DNA of 64,000 bases, taken from positions 127,406 to 191,405 of the forward strand of contig JAQULP010000001.1 of the NCBI GenBank assembly GCA_028718525.1, written 5' to 3'. The notes below the pieces were generated by a model. That model was not told where the DNA came from and did not search any database. It worked only from the letters and a program-made list of their open reading frames with translations. Shown here in pieces: positions 45,902 through 53,241 of this stretch. The first letter of the stretch is position 1; each line of letters starts with the position of its first letter. The position numbers were made by a program, and so were the translations under genes. Source of the DNA: Sulfuricurvum sp. (GTDB lineage: Bacteria; Campylobacterota; Campylobacteria; Campylobacterales; Sulfurimonadaceae).

Positions 45902-46535
45902 TTCCCCAATGACTCAAATAGTCGTTGGTACGGCTAAAAGGTTTTGAACCGAAGAACCCTCTATACGATGAGAGAGGAGAAGGGTGAGGCGCTTTTAAAA
46001 TTAGATGTTTATTCCCGTCAATCAATGCCGCCTTTTTTCCTGCTGGCGCACCCCATAGAATAAAAACAATATGTTCACGCTCATCACTGAGCGTTCGGAT
46101 AACCTGATCGGTAAAACGTTCCCAACCCCTCTCTTTATGTGAAAACGGTTCGCCTGCGCGGACGGTAAGGAGGGTATTGAGGAGCAACACCCCCTCTTTA
46201 GCCCAATGACTTAAATCACCGCTTTTAGGATAGGGACATCCGATATCGCTTACCAGTTCTTTAAATATATTCTGAAGCGATGGGGGGAGCGGAATGCCGT
46301 TCTGAACGGAAAAAGAGAGCCCGTGCGCCTGAGATGGACCGTGATAGGGGTCTTGTCCCAAAATAACCGCTTTGACTGCATTAAAAGGGGTCGAGTTAAA
46401 CGCATTAAAAATATGGTTCCCCTGAGGAAAAACGGTATAGTTTTTTTTCTCTTCAACTAAAAAAGCTTTGAGTTCTTCCATGTAGGGATGGGTAAATTCG
46501 CTTTTGAGAGCCTCTTTCCAGCTCTCATGGATCAT
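45876..46535 (-). CDS. ung: Uracil-DNA glycosylase
   Basis: 219 aa. GQDPYHGPSQAHGLSF near 62-77 (catalytic Asp), LLLNTLLTVRAGEP near 122 and HPSPLSSYRGFFG near 185. Removes uracil from DNA. The ATG at 46535 matches the length of E. coli Ung before the first conserved Trp; a GTG five codons earlier (46550) is possible. Third gene of the cbpA-hspR-ung run, 19 bp after hspR. Confidence 0.95.
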   Translation of the reverse strand: MIHESWKEALKSEFTHPYMEELKAFLVEEKKNYTVFPQGNHIFNAFNSTPFNAVKAVILGQDPYHGPSQAHGLSFSVQNGIPLPPSLQNIFKELVSDIGCPYPKSGDLSHWAKEGVLLLNTLLTVRAGEPFSHKERGWERFTDQVIRTLSDEREHIVFILWGAPAGKKAALIDGNKHLILKAPHPSPLSSYRGFFGSKPFSRTNDYLSHWGIKPIQWQL

Positions 46536-46554
46536 CGGCTGTACACCCACCGTG

Positions 46555-46941
46555 TTACTTTAGAATGTCATCTTCGAAAATGACCATTTCATAAATACTC
46601 CGCTTTGTCACCAGCGATTTTTCCGGAGGTACACCCGAACTGCTTCGCATACGGGAAACTTCCGAGCGGAGTTCGGAAAGTTCATTTTCCATCATCTCCA
46701 TTTTATCTTTGAGACGCATTACAACGTCTACCCCGGCAAGATTAACACCCAGTTCCCGGGTAAGACGGAGAATCGTTTTGATCTTTTCAATATCGCGCTG
46801 TGAATATAAACGGATACGTCCGTCAGAGCGGGAAGGAGCTATCAAATTTTCACGTTCATACTGACGAAGGGTTTGGGGATGAATATCCAGTATCTTCGCA
46901 ACAATGCTTATCATATAAACCGGTTCGTCATAATGGTGCAT
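46555..46941 (-). CDS. hspR: MerR-type heat-shock repressor HspR
   Basis: 128 aa. MerR helix-turn-helix: VYMISIVAKILDIHPQTLRQYERENLIAPSRSDGRIRLYSQRDIEKI (residues 8-55), then a coiled coil (DKMEMMENELSELRSEVSRM). HspR represses cbpA, groES and other chaperone genes in H. pylori by binding HAIR-type inverted repeats. It follows cbpA by 3 bp, the cbpA-hspR order seen in Helicobacter. Confidence 0.93.
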   Translation of the reverse strand: MHHYDEPVYMISIVAKILDIHPQTLRQYERENLIAPSRSDGRIRLYSQRDIEKIKTILRLTRELGVNLAGVDVVMRLKDKMEMMENELSELRSEVSRMRSSSGVPPEKSLVTKRSIYEMVIFEDDILK

Positions 46942-46944
46942 GTT

Positions 46945-47832
46945 CTACTCTCCTTGGGGAAGTGTTTTTTTCATCATTTCGACCAGTTCAGGGTCGATTT
47001 TATCAACGGCCGGCAATACAATGTTGGCTTTGAGATACAAATCGCCCCGTACGTTGGTTTGACGGTTCAAAACTCCCATCTCTTTGAGCCGAAAACGCTG
47101 AGCATTTTTCGTATTTTCGGGAACTTTTAGCGTTACCTCTTTCTCCAATGTCTGAACACTCACTTTACCGCCGAAGAGGGCGGCATAGAGGGGAACATTG
47201 AAGGTTTTAATCAGATTGTCCCCTTCACGCTCATACTCGGGATTAGGGGCGATATCGATTCGCAAATACAAATCACCCACTTGATTTCCGGCACGTTTGC
47301 CTTTGCCGCGGACGCGCAGTTTCTCGCCGCTTTTTATGCCGGCAGGGATTTTGATATCAAAGCTTTCGCCAGAGAGGCTGATACTGTGTTTTCCGCCGAG
47401 AACCGCTACCACAAACGGTACCGTAACATTGGCATCGATATCAAGGTTCATCCCTCCACCACCGAAGCCGCCGCCAAAACCGCCGCCGCCGCCAAAACCG
47501 CCAAATCCGCCGCCTCCGAAACCGCCGCCGCCCTGACCGAAAATGTTACGGAGAATATCGTCCAAATCGACATTCCCACCCTGTCCTCGGGCAAAATCAT
47601 GAAAATTCTGCCCGCCGAACATCGAGTCTCCGAATTGATCATATTTAGCCCGTTTCTCTTTATCGCTCAATACCTCATAGGCTGCATTGATCTCTTTGAA
47701 TTTTTCTTCCGCTTTTGGATCTTTATTCACATCCGGATGGTACTGCCGTGCCAATTTCCGATACGCTTTTTTAATTTCGGCTTCGCTTGCTCCCGGTGCA
47801 ACTTCGAGAGTCGTATATAAACTTTTTGACAT
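46945..47832 (-). CDS. cbpA: DnaJ-class co-chaperone CbpA
   Basis: 295 aa. J domain with HPDVNKD (HPD near 32-34), a Gly/Phe-rich linker of about 50 residues (about 84-130), and two C-terminal substrate-binding domains. No CxxCxGxG zinc finger, so it is a class B (CbpA-type) protein rather than DnaJ proper. Acts with DnaK. The Gly-rich linker is unusually long and its GC-rich codons (GGC/GGT repeats) give a local base bias. Preceded by an HspR-type operator. Confidence 0.92.
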   Translation of the reverse strand: MSKSLYTTLEVAPGASEAEIKKAYRKLARQYHPDVNKDPKAEEKFKEINAAYEVLSDKEKRAKYDQFGDSMFGGQNFHDFARGQGGNVDLDDILRNIFGQGGGGFGGGGFGGFGGGGGFGGGFGGGGMNLDIDANVTVPFVVAVLGGKHSISLSGESFDIKIPAGIKSGEKLRVRGKGKRAGNQVGDLYLRIDIAPNPEYEREGDNLIKTFNVPLYAALFGGKVSVQTLEKEVTLKVPENTKNAQRFRLKEMGVLNRQTNVRGDLYLKANIVLPAVDKIDPELVEMMKKTLPQGE

Positions 47833-47873
47833 TCTAAAATCCTATTCAAATTATGTAGCTTTATCTATCAAAA

Positions 47874-47882
47874 ATTATAGCA
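47874..47882 (-). promoter_or_regulatory. Extended -10 promoter of cbpA-hspR
   Basis: Minus strand TGC-TATAAT, an extended -10, 42 nt upstream of the cbpA ATG. Confidence 0.65.
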
Positions 47883-47887
47883 TATAA

Positions 47888-47908
47888 GTTGAGTCAAAAT
47901 CAATCAAG
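47888..47908. promoter_or_regulatory. HAIR-like HspR operator overlapping the cbpA -35 region
   Basis: GTTGAGT-N7-AATCAAG against the HAIR consensus CTTGAGT-N7-ACTCAAG: 12 of 14 bases agree with exact spacing. It covers the region where the -35 would lie for the cbpA promoter, so HspR bound here would block polymerase (autoregulation). Confidence 0.7.
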
Positions 47909-47971
47909 TTTAAAATGAAATTTCGATGTATCGGGAGGTAAAAGGGATTTCACCTTGCGTCACTTAGACGC

Positions 47972-48019
47972 AATAGTATTTATACAAATGCAAACCATTA
48001 TGTTTTATTAAATACTATT
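47972..48019. repeat. 11-bp inverted repeat in the intergenic region
   Basis: AATAGTATTTA (47972-47982) and TAAATACTATT (48009-48019), perfect, 26-nt spacer. Immediately upstream of the promoter of the efflux remnant. Just before it, TTGCGTC-ACTTA-GACGCAA (47955-47973) forms a 7-bp hairpin. Confidence 0.6.
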
Positions 48020-48038
48020 TACAAGCCGTAAATTGTGC

Positions 48039-48070
48039 TTCACACTAACTTCACACACAATCCTTATAAT
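48039..48070 (+). promoter_or_regulatory. Response-regulator-type direct repeat and -10 in front of the efflux remnant
   Basis: TTCACAC at 48039-48045 and again at 48050-48056 (7-nt repeats, 11-bp period, as in PhoB/OmpR-class boxes), ending 8 nt before TATAAT at 48065-48070. The geometry is that of an activator box replacing the -35, as in CusR/CopR-type metal-response promoters. Confidence 0.6.
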
Positions 48071-48104
48071 ACCCGCTTTCTTATCTTACCTCGAAGGAGC
48101 GTAT

Positions 48105-48275
48105 TTGCCTATATCCCGATACGGTATGCTGTTACTGCTTATAATCCCTCCCCTCTTTGGAGAGACGTTGAGTTTTAACACGGCCGCTGAACAATTTTTA
48201 CAACACAATTATGATCTTCAAATTGCCAAAAGGGAAACCGGTAATCCGCTTCGGATAAATTCAGGGCAATTTTAA
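48105..48275 (+). pseudogene. Truncated czcC/cusC-like outer-membrane efflux gene (5' remnant)
   Basis: The TTG at 48105 with AAGGAG upstream opens a 56-codon frame. Residues 1-45 look like the start of a TolC-family CzcC/CusC protein: hydrophobic signal (YGMLLLLIIPPLFG) then LSFNTAAEQFLQHNYDLQIAKRE, the first helix of such proteins. After this the sequence leaves the family and stops, where the czcA remnant begins. Normal length would be over 400 aa. Stop overlaps the ATG of the next remnant (TAATG). Confidence 0.7.
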
Positions 48276-48451
48276 TGACCGGACTTACCGCTTCCATCGG
48301 GCTCTTGCCGGCAACCCTGGCTACCGGAGTAGGTTCGCAGGTTCAAAAACCGCTGGCGATTGTCGTAGTCGGGGGGATGCTGATCGGAACGTTTATTTTA
48401 TTGATGCTCATGCCGGCACTTTTACACTATGTAAAACGCAAACACTATTAA
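48245..48451 (+). pseudogene. C-terminal remnant of a CzcA/CusA-type RND pump
   Basis: Open from 48245; from ATG 48275 it encodes 58 residues, beginning MTGLTASIGLLPATLATGVG and continuing through QVQKPLAIVVVGG to the final membrane helix. This is the conserved C-terminal end of heavy-metal RND pumps (normally about 1030 aa). The preceding residues (DKFRAIL) also fit the pump. All of czcB and nearly all of czcA are missing, so an internal deletion is inferred. Whether the 58-aa peptide is still made is unknown. Confidence 0.75.
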
Positions 48452-48457
48452 GCGGGG

Positions 48458-48483
48458 AAAAAGTCCCCCTCCTACCGAGGGGG
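48458..48483 (-). terminator. Rho-independent terminator of purH
   Basis: On the minus strand: CCCCCTC, loop GGTAG, GAGGGGG, then AC and a run of five T (A-tract 48458-48462 on the plus strand). It lies between the convergent purH and efflux remnant. Confidence 0.75.
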
Positions 48484-48522
48484 GAGAGAAGGAGATCGGC
48501 TCGTGTGCCGATACAGAGGATC

Positions 48523-50058
48523 CTAGTGTAAAAAGTGGCGGATTCCGGTGAAATAAAGCGATATTCCGTGCTCGTCCGCTGCCGCGATGACTTCCTCATC
48601 GCGTACCGAACCGCCCGGCTGGATAACGGTTTTAACCCCTGCTCCCGCTGCCGCGTCGATCGAATCGCGAAACGGGAAGAACGCTTCGGAAGCCAGCGCT
48701 GAACCGCTCACATCCAAGCCCATTTCTTCGGCTTTTTTGAGGGCGCAGCGGGCTGCATCGACACGAGACGTCATCCCCATACCGACCGCTACCATGGCAG
48801 AATCTTTAACATAAACAACGCAGTTTGATTTGGTGAGTGACGCCACTTTGTAAGCGATCTCAGCATCTTTCAGCTCTTGGGCCGAAGCGGTGTGCTTGGT
48901 AACCAATTTTGCATTTTTGACTTCATCTTCACCGACACGGTCCGCATCCTGGAAAACGAATCCGCCGTCGATATGTTTGAAATCGATAGCATCGTTACTG
49001 AGGGTAATGCGCTCAGCTCCGTATTCGAAGAGTTTGAGACGTTTTTTCGATTCGAATACCGCCAATGCCTCTTCGTCGATTTGCCCCGCAATAATCACTT
49101 CGAGAAACATTTCGTTCATTTTTTCCGCCAACGCTTTCGTCACGACGCCGTTGACCGCTACGACACCGCCGAATGCCGAAATCGGATCGCATTTAAGCGC
49201 TTCGGTATACGCATCGAGAAGATTGTCACGGATCGCAAAGCCGCACGGATTGCCGTGTTTGACGATACAAATCGCATTTTCATCCCCGAACGCCGCCGCA
49301 ATTTTGACCGCACCGCTGATGTCAGTCAGGTTATTGAAACTTGCTTCCCCTTTGAGGGTTTTGAAGTTTTGGCTGAAGAAAGTATCAAATTCGTACAATC
49401 CCCCTTTTTGATGCGGGTTTTCGCCGTAACGGGTATCCATCACTTTGTTTCCGACGATGAACTGTTTGTTCCCCATGCCGTTGTTAAAACGTTTGTTCAT
49501 ATAGTTGGCGATCATAGAGTCGTACGCTGCCGTGTGCTCGTATGCTTTGATCATCAAATCGCGGCGGAATTCCACCGTATTTTCGTTGTTTTGGATCGCA
49601 TTCAATACCAATGAATAGTCTGACGGATCGGTCAGGATGATGACGCTGTCGAAGTTTTTCGCCGCAGAGCGTACCATTGCCGGTCCCCCGATATCGATAT
49701 TTTCGATAATCTCTTCGAAATCGTCGGTTTTTTCGATCGTCGCTTTGAACGGATAGAGGTTAACACACACCAAATCGATCGCTTCGACACCGAGTTCCAC
49801 CGCTTGATCGAGGTGGGATTGTTTGTCGCGTCGATGCAAGATTCCGCCGTGGATATACGGGTTAAGGGTTTTAACACGCCCTTCGAAACACTCAGGGAAT
49901 TTGGTCACCTCATCGATTTCGATCGCACTTACACCCGCATCACGCAACATTTTGTACGTTCCGCCCGTAGAGATGATTTGATAGTCCAAACCGATAAGAG
50001 ATTTGGCAAATTCAACGATGTTGCTTTTATCGCTGACGCTGAGCAGTGCACGCTTCAT
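48523..50058 (-). CDS. purH: Bifunctional AICAR transformylase / IMP cyclohydrolase PurH
   Basis: 511 aa. N-terminal cyclohydrolase ([35 protein letters not shown]), C-terminal transformylase (KHGNPCGFA near 255, [24 protein letters not shown] near 470). Last two steps of IMP synthesis. The ATG at 50058 with AAAGGAA upstream is preferred to one 24 bp earlier. Single gene on the minus strand. Confidence 0.96.
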   Translation of the reverse strand: MKRALLSVSDKSNIVEFAKSLIGLDYQIISTGGTYKMLRDAGVSAIEIDEVTKFPECFEGRVKTLNPYIHGGILHRRDKQSHLDQAVELGVEAIDLVCVNLYPFKATIEKTDDFEEIIENIDIGGPAMVRSAAKNFDSVIILTDPSDYSLVLNAIQNNENTVEFRRDLMIKAYEHTAAYDSMIANYMNKRFNNGMGNKQFIVGNKVMDTRYGENPHQKGGLYEFDTFFSQNFKTLKGEASFNNLTDISGAVKIAAAFGDENAICIVKHGNPCGFAIRDNLLDAYTEALKCDPISAFGGVVAVNGVVTKALAEKMNEMFLEVIIAGQIDEEALAVFESKKRLKLFEYGAERITLSNDAIDFKHIDGGFVFQDADRVGEDEVKNAKLVTKHTASAQELKDAEIAYKVASLTKSNCVVYVKDSAMVAVGMGMTSRVDAARCALKKAEEMGLDVSGSALASEAFFPFRDSIDAAAGAGVKTVIQPGGSVRDEEVIAAADEHGISLYFTGIRHFLH

Positions 50059-50140
50059 GCAGTTCCTTTGATTGGGATTCAACCCGTAATTTAATGGCAG
50101 AATTGTAACAAATGGTGGTTTAGGGGAAGGTAAATTGAGG

Positions 50141-50146
50141 TAAAAT
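50141..50146 (+). promoter_or_regulatory. -10 box 6 nt before the glycosylase ATG (leaderless candidate)
   Basis: TAAAAT, then TATTCC and ATG, the same spacing and near-identical sequence as in front of the CHAD gene. A weak GAGG lies 12 nt before the ATG. Confidence 0.45.
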
Positions 50147-50152
50147 TATTCC

Positions 50153-50647
50153 ATGCAAGCGTACACTCACCCCTTTCCCCCTATCCTCGACCACAACACC
50201 CGTGTTCTTTTTCTCGGGAGTTTCCCCAGTATCGCGTCGTTCGAGCAGGCTTTTTATTATGCCCATCCGCGCAACGCGTTTTGGCCGATCCTCGAAGCCA
50301 TTTTTGATGTACGTCTGGAAACCAATGAGGCGAAAAAAACATTTTGTCTGGAAAAAGGGATCGGGTTATGGGACGTCATAGGAAGCTGTGAGCGGAACAA
50401 CTCCAGCGATACGAATCTGAAAAACTGTATCCCGAACGATTTTGAAAAGCTCTTGCGTGAGTATCCTCACATCCGGGCACTCGGTTTTACGGGAAAAAAA
50501 AGTTTTGACCTGTTTCACAAACATTTCAGTGAGTTGAAGGTCGAGAAGGTATTGCTCCCTTCCACTTCACCCGCCCATGCGGCGATGAAATACGGAGAAA
50601 AAAAAAGGGTGTATGAAGCTTTTATGAGTAAGTTTTTAACTGCTTAA
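50153..50647 (+). CDS. DNA-deoxyinosine glycosylase (UDG superfamily family 6)
   Basis: 164 aa. UDG-fold motifs of the hypoxanthine-DNA glycosylase group: RVLFLGSFPSIASF near 17-30, YYAHPRNAFWPIL near 40, and LPSTSPAHAA near 138. Removes hypoxanthine (deaminated adenine) from DNA. A second UDG-fold glycosylase, Ung, is 4 kb away. Ends overlapping the convergent carboxypeptidase gene by 12 bp. Confidence 0.88.
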   Translation: MQAYTHPFPPILDHNTRVLFLGSFPSIASFEQAFYYAHPRNAFWPILEAIFDVRLETNEAKKTFCLEKGIGLWDVIGSCERNNSSDTNLKNCIPNDFEKLLREYPHIRALGFTGKKSFDLFHKHFSELKVEKVLLPSTSPAHAAMKYGEKKRVYEAFMSKFLTA

Positions 50648-51436
50648 AACCTGCTCAAAAATATTTTTTGCCGTCTTCCAGCGGTCCCCTTTGGCGTTCA
50701 TCATAACGATCACGCAATCGTGGCCGTCTTTTTTCGCCCGGGCGATCAGACAGGCTCCCGCTTTGGCGGTGTAGCCCGTTTTTACCCCTACGGCGTATTC
50801 ATATCGGGTCAAGAGACGGTTATGGGTATAGGCGAAAAATTCCCGATGAGTATTGAGTGAGTAATAGGTATATTTATCGATACGGCTAATCTCATTGAAT
50901 TTCTTATTTTTAATCGCGTATTCGGTCATTTTCAAAAGATCTTTCGGAGTCGAATAATGTTCTTTGTTATCGTAGCCGCACGGGTTGGCAAATCGTGTAT
51001 GCCCCATTCCGATCTTTTTTGCCTTGGCATTCATCATTTCGACAAAATGTTCTTCCGTCCCCCCTATGGCAATTGCAATCGCTTTTGCGGCATCGTTATC
51101 CGATTTAATCATCGCCGCTTTGCATAAATCTTCCATACGGATAACATCACCCCGTTTGTAACCTGCGATTGTCGGTTCGACTTGCGTCATCTCACGCGTA
51201 ATGGTGACCGAACGGTTCAGATTTCCCTGTTCTATCGCCAACAGCACCGTCATCACTTTGGTCAAACTCGCCGGATGGAGCTCTTTAAAAGGCTCTTTGG
51301 CATAAAGCATCTGCTTTGAGGTCATGTCTTTAACCAGTAACGCCTCCACGTCGAGATTATTCAACTCTTTCTTATCGATTGCGGCAAACAGACTCACCGA
51401 CCCTATCAGACATAATGAGGCTAATATTTTAATCAT
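50636..51436 (-). CDS. D-alanyl-D-alanine carboxypeptidase (S11 family)
   Basis: 266 aa. Signal peptide (ILASLCLIGSVSLFA), SxxK in ASLTKV near 57, SxN in KSDNDAAK near 115, KTG in VKTGYTAKAG near 220. Trims pentapeptides in the periplasm. It lacks the C-terminal DacA beta domain and membrane anchor of E. coli PBP5, so it may be soluble. The ATG at 51436 (RBS GGAGAAG) is preferred to one 24 bp upstream. Confidence 0.9.
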   Translation of the reverse strand: MIKILASLCLIGSVSLFAAIDKKELNNLDVEALLVKDMTSKQMLYAKEPFKELHPASLTKVMTVLLAIEQGNLNRSVTITREMTQVEPTIAGYKRGDVIRMEDLCKAAMIKSDNDAAKAIAIAIGGTEEHFVEMMNAKAKKIGMGHTRFANPCGYDNKEHYSTPKDLLKMTEYAIKNKKFNEISRIDKYTYYSLNTHREFFAYTHNRLLTRYEYAVGVKTGYTAKAGACLIARAKKDGHDCVIVMMNAKGDRWKTAKNIFEQVLSS

Positions 51437-51596
51437 TGATCGTTCTTCTCCCTTTATCATAGAGCCTTAGAAAGCAAACGATGTACCAATAGCTTATGGG
51501 TTTTGAGGTTCCTACAAAAGCGGTATACCCATCCGCGCATCATCATGACGGCATGAGCATAACCATCCTATCGGTTCTATTGGTGAGGGATACGCT

Positions 51597-52862
51597 TTAA
51601 AACGTATGGGTATCGTGGGCACCGAGTTCTATCGTATAGTTAAGCAGTACTTCGTGAACGGTTTTCAGTTCCGTACCGATTATTTTAGAATGGTCCTGAT
51701 TGTATTGGAACCGAAATCGGGAATGTTCAAACGGTTCATACTCTAGTTTGAGGGTTGTACGATTTAGATTATCGGGTAGTCCGGCACTGTTTTTATTGAG
51801 GCTATCATAACGAATCCCCGCCGCCCAATTCTGATCGAACGTGTATAGGAGTTCGCTGTAATATCCTGACTGCTTTTGAGTTAGCGTACCCATATCTTTA
51901 TTCCGCTGCATCCATTCGTTCTGCCATACCAATGTGCCGTACTCTCCCAAGGGATAGGCGAGTGTCAAATCGACCCCGTAAATCTGTGTGTTTCCATACG
52001 TTGTAAAACTATCCGCGATCAGGTCTCCGGCGCTGTCTACATTCTGCACCTGTGATTTTCCCCGAGCATAGTTCACACCGGACAACAGGGTCGAATCTCC
52101 GAAATCGCTGCGGGTTTTGAGATATCCGACGACCGTCGATGCCGACTCTTTGGCACTGAACCCCTGGTTGGAATTGCCGTTAAAGAGTTCTAAACCCGCC
52201 TTGAGATAGATCGGTATCGGTACCGTCCACTGCAACTGCGCCCCTTCGCCGCCCAAAGCTTCAGGACCGAAAAATACCGCATTGATTAATTCCTGATCCT
52301 CAAAATTCCATGCATGGTGATGTTTTTCATTCACTTGTCCAAAAGCACTTTTAAATTTTCCGGCTTTAAAGCGTAACCCGTAATCCAGTGTTTTAGTAAT
52401 AAAATTCGCCTCTTCGATTTCCATCGCACCATCTCCACGCACGTGAAAAAGTGCACCTGCATCCAGATAGGAACCGACAGAAGCGTTCATGGCCACTTCG
52501 GCATAATTAAAATTAAATCCCCGTTTGGAATTGTTCTGAATTTCCATCTCTCCGTATCCCGGGATAACGGCAGAAGCGAATTGCACGTTTGAAACATTTC
52601 GAGCCGTAAATCCACCGTTAAGGACTATTTCAATATCCGGGACATGTTCAGCGTGAGCCGAATGTTCTTTAGCCGGCGATTCGAGGATTTCTTCCTCTTC
52701 ATTCCCCTTCGAAGGGTGCACTTTCTCAATATTAAGATGCTGTTGCATCTGCGATACTTGCCGTTGCAACGCTTCCATCTGCTGTTTTAACTGTTCCACT
52801 TCGGTATCGCCGGCGAATAACCCACCGGCACATACCAGTGAACATACGGTTTTTTTGACCAT
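51597..52862 (-). CDS. Porin-like outer-membrane protein with coiled-coil N-terminus
   Basis: 421 aa. Signal peptide (VCSLVCAGGLFAG), coiled coil (EQLKQQMEALQRQVSQMQQHL), an acidic His-containing linker (KEHSAHAEHVPD), then a beta-barrel-like region rich in alternating aromatic strands, ending in an aromatic (THTF). Looks like a phosphate/metal-type porin. The upstream gene on the same strand encodes a His/Cys-rich exported protein, so a link to metal handling is inferred. Substrate unknown. Confidence 0.8.
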   Translation of the reverse strand: MVKKTVCSLVCAGGLFAGDTEVEQLKQQMEALQRQVSQMQQHLNIEKVHPSKGNEEEEILESPAKEHSAHAEHVPDIEIVLNGGFTARNVSNVQFASAVIPGYGEMEIQNNSKRGFNFNYAEVAMNASVGSYLDAGALFHVRGDGAMEIEEANFITKTLDYGLRFKAGKFKSAFGQVNEKHHHAWNFEDQELINAVFFGPEALGGEGAQLQWTVPIPIYLKAGLELFNGNSNQGFSAKESASTVVGYLKTRSDFGDSTLLSGVNYARGKSQVQNVDSAGDLIADSFTTYGNTQIYGVDLTLAYPLGEYGTLVWQNEWMQRNKDMGTLTQKQSGYYSELLYTFDQNWAAGIRYDSLNKNSAGLPDNLNRTTLKLEYEPFEHSRFRFQYNQDHSKIIGTELKTVHEVLLNYTIELGAHDTHTF

Positions 52863-52906
52863 AGTCTCTCCGATAAAAATAAATAATGTTATAGAGTTTG
52901 GTTATT

Positions 52907-53188
52907 TTATAGTGTTACAGAAGGGGAGGGAGGTGCCCGAGCATCGGTAGCCGTATACGGACGTTTGTCTACGTCAACCGAATCGGGTTGGAAAATTTCC
53001 CCAAACCGGGGCAAGTTCAATCGAATCGGCTCAGTGACGGGAGCATCGGAACCGCTGGCTAAATCAAGTGCAATACATTTGATACAATGGGTATGTTCAC
53101 CCGTATCATGGTGGATATGGGTGTTGGCAAAACTCATCGATGCCATAAACCATAATATCAATATCAAACGCAAGCGGATTATTTTCAT
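52907..53188 (-). CDS. His/Cys-rich small exported protein
   Basis: 93 aa. Signal peptide (LRLILILWFMASMSFA), then HIHHDTGEHTHCIKCI: six His and two Cys within 16 residues, a likely metal-binding site. The rest is Pro-rich and disordered. Minus strand, 44 bp before the porin-like gene. The -10 TATAAT (53195-53200) ends only 6 nt before the ATG, so the mRNA should be leaderless. Zinc or copper buffering in the periplasm is a guess. Confidence 0.75.
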   Translation of the reverse strand: MKIIRLRLILILWFMASMSFANTHIHHDTGEHTHCIKCIALDLASGSDAPVTEPIRLNLPRFGEIFQPDSVDVDKRPYTATDARAPPSPSVTL

Positions 53189-53194
53189 CGTGCA

Positions 53195-53200
53195 ATTATA
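53195..53200 (-). promoter_or_regulatory. -10 box 6 nt before the His-rich gene ATG (leaderless candidate)
   Basis: Minus strand TATAAT-TGCACG-ATG. No Shine-Dalgarno is present in the gap. Confidence 0.5.
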
Positions 53201-53230
53201 GCTAATATTTCACACTCAATTTCGTTTCGT

Positions 53231-53236
53231 TATAAT
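53231..53236 (+). promoter_or_regulatory. -10 box 5 nt before the mlaE ATG (leaderless candidate)
   Basis: TATAAT-GGGTT-ATG. The box is back-to-back with the divergent promoter of the His-rich gene, about 30 bp apart. Confidence 0.5.
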
Positions 53237-53241
53237 GGGTT

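Noticed and set aside
47450-47540. GC-rich tandem-looking stretch as a satellite or CRISPR
   Set aside because: It encodes the Gly/Phe-rich linker of CbpA; irregular glycine codons explain it, with no spacer structure.
47281-47820. 179-codon plus-strand frame and Pro-rich frames opposite cbpA
   Set aside because: Complement of the Gly-rich linker and J domain of cbpA; the proline-rich composition is a mirror of glycine codons.
48877-49614. 245-codon plus-strand frame opposite purH
   Set aside because: Shadow of purH; the transformylase motifs of purH lie in the same stretch and the frame has no family features.
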